From: JAGWBD01 sp965220615
GTDB lineage: Bacteria; Chloroflexota; Anaerolineae; Aggregatilineales; Phototrophicaceae
Length of the DNA: 64,000 bases
Reading direction: 5' to 3'
NCBI GenBank assembly: GCA_965220615.1
Contig: CBDCQL010000002.1
Location: 1,612,001-1,676,000, forward strand
Shown here one piece after another: positions 1 through 8,100 of the stretch. The number at the start of each line of letters is the position of its first letter. Position 1 is the first letter of the stretch. A program made the translations under genes and the position numbers. The notes under the pieces are model-generated. The model did no database searches, was not told the DNA's origin, and was given only the letters and a program-made list of their open reading frames with translations.

Positions 1-813
1 GAGCAGCGCGAGACCAAGGACCAGGACCCGCATTTCGACGGCGTTCCACCAACCCGCCTGCGCTGCGGCCGCCAGCGCGCCCGCCGGCGGGGTGACCGTG
101 AACAGGGTGACCAGCCCCAGGGCTGCCAGGCCCCCCAGCAGCAGGGACAGGACCAGAAAATCGAAAATCACGCGTCCCGAGAGTTGCCAACGGCTTTGGG
201 CCAGGCGCAGCAGCCAGTACAGAAACAGAAAACTGCCAAAGATGGCGATATAGATGAAGGCGGTTTCCTTGGAGCCGAGATTGCCAATCATGGCCAGGGA
301 AAGCAGCAGCAACCAGTGCTGGCGACGACGCGCCTGCGGCGGGCCATCGAGGTACATCAGCACGGCGTAGAGCAGCAACAGTGCGAAAAAAATGGAGGGC
401 GTATCGTGCCGGATGTAGCGGTGGTAGTAAAGCGTGACGGGTGAGATGAGCAGCATCAGGGAGGCCAGCAACGCGCCGTTGCGCCCCAGCCAGGGGCGGA
501 ACAGCGCCGGCATGAGCACGATCGCTACACCCAGCAGCGAGGTATAGATACGGGCGCTGAAATCGCTGTCGCCGAAGAGGAAATAGAAGAAGGCCGTCGC
601 GTGGAACAGGATCGGCCCGTGCATCAGGGGCGTATGCTGGAAGTTGCCGTCCTGGTAGAGGTTGTAGGCGAACTGGGTGTGGAGGCTTTCATCGTGACTC
701 ATCACGCGCTCGCCCAGCAGCCAGAACCGCGTGACGACTGCCAGCAGAAGAATCAGCGCATAGAGCCATAGCTCGTGCCGTGAAAGATCTCGCAACAGGC
801 CGGGCATCGTCAT
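1..813 (-). CDS. Agl23/TIGR03663-type GT-C membrane protein (3' end off window)
   Basis: Only the N-terminal 271 residues are in the window; the frame is open to the edge. The start is an ATG whose last two bases form part of the upstream gene's TGA (ATGA overlap). A membrane helix at about residues 14-34 is followed by an acidic Asp41-Glu42 pair in the context VMSHDESLHTQF, then HTPLMHGPILFH and YYHRYIRHDTPS. This matches the family annotated as flippase activity-associated protein Agl23 (TIGR03663), a GT-C-fold relative of dolichyl-phosphate-mannose mannosyltransferases. Asp-Glu in the first extracytoplasmic loop is the expected catalytic or metal-binding site of GT-C enzymes. It is the last visible gene of a chain running from the fusion gene at 10350. 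A role in moving or using lipid-linked sugars on the outer face of the membrane is an inference; family membership is fairly secure. Confidence 0.82.
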   Translation of the reverse strand, partial: MTMPGLLRDLSRHELWLYALILLLAVVTRFWLLGERVMSHDESLHTQFAYNLYQDGNFQHTPLMHGPILFHATAFFYFLFGDSDFSARIYTSLLGVAIVLMPALFRPWLGRNGALLASLMLLISPVTLYYHRYIRHDTPSIFFALLLLYAVLMYLDGPPQARRRQHWLLLLSLAMIGNLGSKETAFIYIAIFGSFLFLYWLLRLAQSRWQLSGRVIFDFLVLSLLLGGLAALGLVTLFTVTPPAGALAAAAQAGWWNAVEMRVLVLGLALL

Positions 814-2687
814 GGAGCGCTCACCTGCCCGTCGCCATTATCCCTGGATTCCGCGAACAGGTCTTCCCGCAGCCACAGTACCCAGGTTGATTCGTTGACA
901 GGCCAGTTGCCAGCCGTCTGGAAATCGTACGCTGACCAGCCTTCATTTGCAACAGCGATGCTGCGTCTGATCGTAAAGTCCTGCCCAACCCACGCGCCGA
1001 CGCCGCCTGGCGCTTCTGCCCCGCCAGGCAGCAGTAAAATGCCGGCGTCGCCGACGTCCTCCACGTTGTTGACAAGCTGCATGTTGACCTGGTCGCGCAG
1101 CAACCAGCGCGGCAGGCTCGCGCCATCGTTCAGGACAGCGAATTCGAGACCGGCGAATCCACCTGACTCCCTGTCCTCCAGGGCGCGCAGGCTGTGCAGC
1201 AGCAGCCAGACGTCCTGCGACGTGGCCGAACGCCGCCAAAGACCATCCGCAGTCTCCGACTGACTCACTGCCGTCACCCAACCCCCGCCCAGGGAAAGCG
1301 GCAGGGCCAGCAACACGGCGCCGAGCAGCGCGGCGCGCACCAGGGGCGGCCACGGTCGTTGCCAGGCGCCCGCCATCAGAAAAGGTGGCAACAAGGCGAG
1401 TCCCGCAAATGCGGTGAGCGGCTGTGCGCTGTTTTGCAGCAGGAGCTGAACATAGAAAGCCAGCGTGGCCAGCAGGGCAAAACTGAAGGCCGCTACCAGC
1501 GTCACGTCCCGGTTCGGGGTGGCGTTGCGCGCTTCATCCCCTGCCAACAATTCGGTGAGCAGACCAGCGGCCAGGCCCGCCAGCGGCAGGGCCAGCCACA
1601 GGACATGCGCCGGACCGGCGGCGCGCCAAAGAAGCAGTGACAACAGAGCCGTCAGCAGCCAGAAGACAAGAAAACGATCGACGTCACTCAGTCCGGTTAC
1701 GCGCCGCAGCAAGAGGTAGCCGCCCGCTGCCGCCACGAGCAGGGGCTCAAAGACGACGACCAGTTGCAAACGCGCGAGGAAGTCCGCCAGGCGGGGAGTA
1801 ACGAAGGCAGGGCCCGTCGTCGACCAGAGAGCGGCTCCGGTCAGGCCGGTAGCATCGGGCCCGGGAGCCACAAGGCCGGTCAAGGTGGCCTGCAACAGGT
1901 CGCCCGTCGCCGCCAGACCGGCGGGATTCAACATGAACAGGGTCGCGACCAGAAATACCAACAGCAGGGCCGGCGGCGTCGATTTGGCGGAGGGCCACTG
2001 TCGTAGCGATCCGCGCAGCGCCGCCAGGATTTCGCGCGGCGCTCTGCTTCGATGGCGGCTCCACCAGGTCAGCAGCAAGGCCAGTCCGACCTGCGCGGCC
2101 AAAACGGCACCCCCTGGCTCCGCCAGCAACAGAAGGGCGAGGGTGAACGCCGTGGCGCAGGTTGCTGCTGTCTGCTCACCTGTCCGCCGGTAACGCTGCG
2201 CGCCCCACAGCACGCCGACAAACAGCAGCAGGGAAAGCACGACGGCCGCGGACTCGCGCGAGGCCATCAGCAGTATCGGCGACGTGGCCATGAGCAGGCA
2301 CAGGACCATGCTGCGGCCCTGACCCAGGACATCGCGCAGCGCCAGCGGAGCAAGGGGCAGGAGCGCGCCGGCGATGACCAGCGGCAGACGCGCCGTCACC
2401 TCGCTGCTGCCGAAGAGGCTGAACAACAACGTCTGTGCGGCGAGGAGCAAGGGACTCTCCACCGCGGGCGAGCCAACTGCCCTCTGTGGAGTCAACAGGT
2501 CCAGGGCCGCCAGGGCCTGACGGGCCTCGCCTTCACCCAGGGGAATGCGGTCCAGTTCGGCCGAACGCAGGGCAAGCCCCAGGACAAACAACGCCAACAG
2601 CCCCGCAAGTGCGGGGGTCACGCGCAGTGAGACGGCCTCGCGCCCGGCAACGATGGCCCCTTTTCGTTCCAACCCGCTGGCGATCAC
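810..2687 (-). CDS. GT-C-like polytopic membrane protein, degenerate active-site loop
   Basis: A 625-residue protein with about a dozen hydrophobic segments, beginning with a helix near residues 25-42, and a soluble C-terminal 130 residues. The layout is that of a family 39 (PMT-like) glycosyltransferase, but where neighbours carry Asp-Glu after helix 1 this protein has RIPLGEGEARQALAAL, so only glutamates remain. Other GT39-like features include SPAVESPLLLAAQTLLFSLFG and ATSPILLMASRESA. It may be a catalytically altered partner of the other membrane proteins in the chain, or it may use the Glu residues. Its start is a GTG overlapping the upstream TGA (GTGA), and its stop overlaps the next start, so translation is probably coupled. 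I infer the GT-C fold from layout; substrate unknown. Confidence 0.65.
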   Translation of the reverse strand: MIASGLERKGAIVAGREAVSLRVTPALAGLLALFVLGLALRSAELDRIPLGEGEARQALAALDLLTPQRAVGSPAVESPLLLAAQTLLFSLFGSSEVTARLPLVIAGALLPLAPLALRDVLGQGRSMVLCLLMATSPILLMASRESAAVVLSLLLFVGVLWGAQRYRRTGEQTAATCATAFTLALLLLAEPGGAVLAAQVGLALLLTWWSRHRSRAPREILAALRGSLRQWPSAKSTPPALLLVFLVATLFMLNPAGLAATGDLLQATLTGLVAPGPDATGLTGAALWSTTGPAFVTPRLADFLARLQLVVVFEPLLVAAAGGYLLLRRVTGLSDVDRFLVFWLLTALLSLLLWRAAGPAHVLWLALPLAGLAAGLLTELLAGDEARNATPNRDVTLVAAFSFALLATLAFYVQLLLQNSAQPLTAFAGLALLPPFLMAGAWQRPWPPLVRAALLGAVLLALPLSLGGGWVTAVSQSETADGLWRRSATSQDVWLLLHSLRALEDRESGGFAGLEFAVLNDGASLPRWLLRDQVNMQLVNNVEDVGDAGILLLPGGAEAPGGVGAWVGQDFTIRRSIAVANEGWSAYDFQTAGNWPVNESTWVLWLREDLFAESRDNGDGQVSAP

Positions 2688-5179
2688 GAGTTGCCCAATT
2701 CTGCGGCGGACACGCCGGCTACACGATAGAAACGGCTTTCAGCAGATTCGCACAGGACTCCGAAATGGTCGCGGAACTTTTCTTCTCCGCGAGTCCCGTA
2801 ACGCCGTCGTTCGCTGTCGCCGTAAAACACGTAGTCAATACCGTAACGTTCGATGATGTCGCTTGCTTCCACGATCGTCTGCGTGCGATAAAGTCGGTCC
2901 AGGTCTTCCGGGCGGCTGCCTCGCAACGCAGGCCAGCTGGCGCCGCGCCACTGTTGCTGGTGCCCCTCCCAGTTTAGCACTACCGGGATGCCGGTCAGCG
3001 TGCCGGTCCGGCCGAAGTACTGGTTGTATTGCGGGCCGGACGCCTCGGCCACCACCGGCTGCCCGTCGCCGGCCACAGTCTCCAGGCAGCGGATCGCCGC
3101 ATAGTCATCCGTCCCGATGAAGCCCGGGCCGCCATCCAGGCCTAACGGCGGGGCCAAGACCGAATTAAGTCGTCCGCTTTCAACCAGCGCCCGGGTGTAG
3201 ACCCCTGCCACCGGAAACAGCAGACCGGGCAGGATGGCGAAGGCCGTCAACCCGGTCATGGCGACTCGCACGCGTCTGCCCCCTGCGTCCAGTTGCAGGG
3301 AGCCGGCTGACCATGCCATTGCAATGCTGAAGAGCAACCAGGCGTGATAGTAAAGCTTGAAGATGGTATTGGAACGCGAGCTAAACACGTCGCGCAAAAA
3401 GACAAATTCCGGGACCAGCAACAGCAGCAGGCCAATGCCAACCAGCAGGGCCGCAAACAACGCGCCAGGCTGCTGCCGTGGAACTGATGGAGCAACCCGC
3501 GATGCCCCGGCCGGAAAAAGCCGCGCCAGCACCAGCCCGATGCCAGCACACAGGACCAGCAGGAGCGGCAGCCCGGACACCCGCCGCAGCAGCAGGGCCG
3601 GGAGGAGCGAGCCCATGGAGTCACCGGTCTGCAGGAAACCTCGCAAGACATTCGCGGTGTCGGGCAATCGGGAGCCCACCAGCGCCATGACGGTGACCAG
3701 GGCCACAAGAGCGAGCGGCACAAGCACGGTCACGCCGACCAGCAGGCGCCGGTTGAGCGACGGCCCGGCCCGCCTGGCTTCCAGCAGCAGCCAGGCGCCC
3801 AAAACGATGATGAAAGTCGCAAACACCAGAAACAGTTGCCGCAATTGCGTGGGGTGTTGCAGATTGGGCAGAACACCGCCCGCCTGGGAACGAAAACTCA
3901 GGTAAAAGGGGACATACAGCAGCAGGGCCAGCAGACCGAGACGCAGGCCGAAGCCGAGGGTCGCCAGCAACTCCACCCGCTTCAGCCGACCCTGTTCACT
4001 TCCCCGCAGACGCCGCAGGCCCTCCGCGCAGGTCAGCAGCAGCAATGAGACTGGCCCGTCCCAGGTATTAAGAAATGTCACGCCGCCGAGCACCAGGGCG
4101 CAAAGCAGGGACCATGTCCGGTCTGGCGGACGGCCTGCCAGCACGAGCGCCAGGGCCAGGCCCGTTAGCAACAGGACGAAGGGCAACGACAGCACGTGCG
4201 GATGCACATCCGCCAGCAGGAAGCTGAAGGCCGGGAACTCTGTGATGACGTCGATCGGTACAATGCTGCCGTCCAGATTGCGGTCCGTCAGCACCCGGCT
4301 GGATTTCCACCACCACCAGAAGGACCAGTCCGGCAGGCCGACCTGTGTTTGAGCGCCGGACGCAAGCACCTTCGCTGCAAGGCGGTCATGCTGGCCCCAG
4401 AAAGAAAACCAGGCGTTGGAGCCCGCGCCCGACTGCCAGGGCAATTCGACCAGCGGAAGTTGCCAGTTGCCCAGCACGGTGGCGCAGGCAGCGCCGAGCA
4501 GACCGCTGCGCCAGCCCGCCCGGCCCGGTCGGCTGCGCGCAAGGTTGCCCGCCACACCGTAGGCGGTCAGGGCGCCCAGCGCGAAAAGCAGTGCGATCCC
4601 CATGTTGAAGGCTATGGTGCTGCCAATGCCGCTCAGGGAGGCCAGCATCGCCAGCAGCACGTAGCCGAAGTAGTAGTAACTGATCGCGTGGCCGGACAGC
4701 CAGGGGTCGGCCGGCGGGAAGACCTCGCTGCGCAACGTCGAACTCAGAAAGGCCAGCTCCATCGGCTTTTCCGTGCCGATCAGGCTGTTGTTGTGCGCCC
4801 GCAGCACAGCCATGGCCAGCAGGGCGGCCAGAAAAAGCAACTCGGCAACCAGCACGAAGCGCCGGTTCGCGCGCCACCACGCTCGCAGACCGCCTGTGCG
4901 GCCGCCGTGCTGATACAGCGCCAGGGAGGCAGCTACCAGTATCGTCCATGCCAGCAGGATGCTGCCTGGCGAATTGCTCAGGAAACCGAGACTGACGCCC
5001 AGCCAGAAGATGAAGCCGGACAGCAACAGACCCAGCGCCCGCGCCAGCGTGTAGCCGCGGTCCGGCAGGGCCCTGAGCAGACTGAAGCACAGCGGCAGCG
5101 CCGCCAGGCCCGCCAGACTGGTCAATAGCCACCAACTGAGGACGATCCATCCCTCGCGGGCCAGCCAGTCCAGGATCAC
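2684..5179 (-). CDS. DUF2298 / Chlor_Arch_YYY domain membrane protein
   Basis: An 831-residue multi-spanning protein. Its hallmark is the tyrosine run in HAISYYYFGYVLLA near residue 168, preceded by GTEKPMELAFLSSTLRSEVF and PPADPWLSG; this is the signature of the Chlor_Arch_YYY family (TIGR03662, DUF2298). Another conserved stretch is TEFPAFSFLLADVHPHVLSLP, and the C-terminus has a small soluble domain (YGIDYVFYGDSER). The same blocks recur in the C-terminal half of the adjacent 1724-residue fusion protein, so the two are homologous. The biochemical function of the family is not established; GT-C-like glycosyl transfer or a role in extracytoplasmic glycan assembly is an inference from context. 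The start is GTG in a GTGA overlap with the upstream stop. Confidence 0.85.
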   Translation of the reverse strand: MILDWLAREGWIVLSWWLLTSLAGLAALPLCFSLLRALPDRGYTLARALGLLLSGFIFWLGVSLGFLSNSPGSILLAWTILVAASLALYQHGGRTGGLRAWWRANRRFVLVAELLFLAALLAMAVLRAHNNSLIGTEKPMELAFLSSTLRSEVFPPADPWLSGHAISYYYFGYVLLAMLASLSGIGSTIAFNMGIALLFALGALTAYGVAGNLARSRPGRAGWRSGLLGAACATVLGNWQLPLVELPWQSGAGSNAWFSFWGQHDRLAAKVLASGAQTQVGLPDWSFWWWWKSSRVLTDRNLDGSIVPIDVITEFPAFSFLLADVHPHVLSLPFVLLLTGLALALVLAGRPPDRTWSLLCALVLGGVTFLNTWDGPVSLLLLTCAEGLRRLRGSEQGRLKRVELLATLGFGLRLGLLALLLYVPFYLSFRSQAGGVLPNLQHPTQLRQLFLVFATFIIVLGAWLLLEARRAGPSLNRRLLVGVTVLVPLALVALVTVMALVGSRLPDTANVLRGFLQTGDSMGSLLPALLLRRVSGLPLLLVLCAGIGLVLARLFPAGASRVAPSVPRQQPGALFAALLVGIGLLLLLVPEFVFLRDVFSSRSNTIFKLYYHAWLLFSIAMAWSAGSLQLDAGGRRVRVAMTGLTAFAILPGLLFPVAGVYTRALVESGRLNSVLAPPLGLDGGPGFIGTDDYAAIRCLETVAGDGQPVVAEASGPQYNQYFGRTGTLTGIPVVLNWEGHQQQWRGASWPALRGSRPEDLDRLYRTQTIVEASDIIERYGIDYVFYGDSERRRYGTRGEEKFRDHFGVLCESAESRFYRVAGVSAAELGNS

Positions 5180-8100
5180 GCGGCGTCCTCAATGACTTCG
5201 TAAAGGGTCGCCTGCCCCTGTTCAAAGACCCGACGCAACCTGCCCTGCCCGACCATCTCGTCAAACTTGGCCAGTCCTTCCGCGGGGTACCAGGCGCGCT
5301 CCAGGCCACCCACGACGACGTAACGCACGTCGTAAAACTGCAACATTTTCCAGGCGACCTCGCTTTCAACCGTGCTGTACAGACCGTTGATATTGGCCCG
5401 CCGCTGATCGATGAACAGACTCTGTTGCGGCAGGCTGCGCTGCTGCGTCTGATGGAAGCGCCAGCCGAGTACGGAGGGCAAGCCGGTGTAAATGGAGACG
5501 CGACTGCCCCAGCGATATTCGCTGCCGTGGGCCTCAAGAATGACCGGCGCGCCTTCCACTTCTTCCTGCAGCCAGCGAATCAGGGCATGGTCGTCCGCAA
5601 GCACCAATTCATGCCCGTTTTCCACGTGCAGCGCCTGACGCATGTAGGCCATGCCGTCCAGAGTCCAGCCCGTGGCAGTGGTCATGCGGTCCAGAGCGCG
5701 CGCCGGCGTCGACAACAGGGGAAAGAGCGCGGCCGCAAACAACAGTAGCGCGCCAGGAATGGCCCAGATGAAACGCAGCGCACCAGGCCAGCGCGGCATG
5801 GCTCCCTGCAGCCAGGCGAAGGCGACGCCACCGGCCACACTCAGTAGCAACCAGGCCTGAATGTAAAACTTGAAAACCGTGTTTTGACGGCCGATGTCAC
5901 CCTGCAGCACCAGAAACTCGACGCCCAGGGTCAGGGCCAGGGCCAGGGCGGCCAGCCCGAAAACAACCCGCAACGCGGCCGATTGACCGGGCCGCAGGAA
6001 CAGCAGGGCACACCACAGCGTCATGGGCAGCACCGGCAACGCCACCTGCCAACCGGCCATGGCCAGGACCACGGCCAGCGCGTGGACGACCAGGACCAGC
6101 AGGCCGATGCCGACAAGCTGGCGGCCCTTGCCGCGCAACTGCCCCACCCGCGTCGCGCGCATCCAGCGCGCCGAGTCCCAAACCAGCAGCGACAACAGCA
6201 GAAACACGAAGAGCCCGTGGATATCGAACCAGGCCCAGAGCGGCGTGCGTCCGCCCTGCCACAGTCGCAGGCTGTTATAGCCCGTCGCGTACCAGTGTGT
6301 GAAGGGCAGGGCGAACACTAATGCTGCCACCAGGAAGTTGGCTGCGCGCGTCAACAGGGCCTTGACTGACAGCGCGTCGTCCTGGCGGTTCTCCAGCCAC
6401 CAGATTGCGGCGACTGCGGCGACCCCCAGCAGCATGAAGGTCGGCCAGTCCCAGGTGTTGGTGGCGCGCAGCATACCGGCGGCCAGCGCACCCGTGATCA
6501 GGGCCAGGGGGCGCCCTGTCCGGCGGCGACCTCCCTCTTCGACCGCCCTGAATTCATGCACGACGAAAAGCAACACCAGAAGTTGCAGGGGCATGGCAAT
6601 CATGTGCGCGTGCAGGTCGCCATACAGAAAGGTGAACCAGGGCATTTCGGTGATGGCGTTGCCGCCCGTTCCGGGGGTCTCCGCCAGAATGCGGGTCGGC
6701 GCCCAGTACCAGCGGTGACTGGCAATCGGCAGTGGGTCGCCCTCCAGCCAGCGCCCTGCACCCTGCGCCAGGCCGGACCACAGATCCCGGCCGTGTTGCC
6801 ACTCGTAACGCAGGCGATCGCCGGGAAGATTGGCCTGCGCCCGCTCCAGCAGTTGCTGGCGATCGACGGCAAGCGGCTGCGCCCCGTTTTCGAGCGCGAA
6901 TTCACGTTCCAGGTAATTGGTGAGGCCCCGGGGCTGCGTATAACCGCCCAGCTGCGCCAGACCGTTACCGAATACGCGCAGCGTGTCCAGATTGCCGAGG
7001 ACGACCGCCAGCATCAGGGCGGCCATGCCCGCCACCCAGGGATTCGCCCTCGACCCTTCTGCATTTCCTGCTGCGGTACCGGCCTCATTTCGGCGCCTGT
7101 GCACAAGATTGAAGGCGACGCCGAACGCGCCCATGCCGGTCAGGGCGAAGAGCGTCGGCAAAATCAGATTGTAGGCGACGGCGGGTTGTATGCCGGTCAG
7201 CAAAACGGGCGCGCCGACCAGCACAAAACCGAAATAATAGTAATTGAGGAAGCCGCCGGCGTACCAGGGGTCGTAAGGCGGGAAGATGCTGCTGCGCAGG
7301 GTGGCGTTGAAATACGCAAAGTCCATCGGCTTTTCGCCGCCAAAATGCGTATGCCACAGGTCCGGGTTGCTGCCCCGCACCAGAAGAAACAACAAAAAGA
7401 GCAACAGGAAAAGTATTTCGAAGGCCAGGAACCGCTGCCAGGACCAGGCGGCGCGGCCGCTCGCATCATGATGCCGGCGCAGCAGCACATACAGGCCACT
7501 GACGAAAACGCCCACGAGCAACAGCACGATACCGGCCCTGTTCCACAGGGGCAACCCCAGGCTGCTGCCCGCCCAGGCCAGCCAGGCAACCAGCAACAGA
7601 CCGGCGATACGCGCGCCAATCAGGCCCCGGTCCGCCAGGCCGGGCAGGGCCAGATTCAGCCAGGGCCATGCCGCCAGACCGAAGGCCGAGACAGCCAACC
7701 ACCAGCCGGCAATCGTGAGCAAGGGTTCCCGGTTCAACAGGCTTTCGCTGTTGAAGCGCTCGCTCCAACTACCGCCCGCCATCTGCCTTTGTTGACGCTC
7801 TTCATCCAGCAGCAGCCAGTCCGGATGCGCGTCCGCCGTGAGGGTGTCGCGCCGAAGGACGTCCACCAACGTGGTGTCACAGCCGCCACCGCCGGGGTTG
7901 AGATACATCTGCGGGCAATTCTCGACGGGCGCCTGGCGGCGTTCCCCCAGGGTGTTCAGGGGTGGCTCGCTCAGGACCGCTTCTGCCCGCGACGGGTCGA
8001 AGGTCTCCCTTTTGGCGAAGACAAAGACCGTCGGGTGGTCGTAGACGTGGAAGGCTTCCTCGGGTTCGAATTCATTGAGCCAGGCTGGGCCCCCGTGCGT

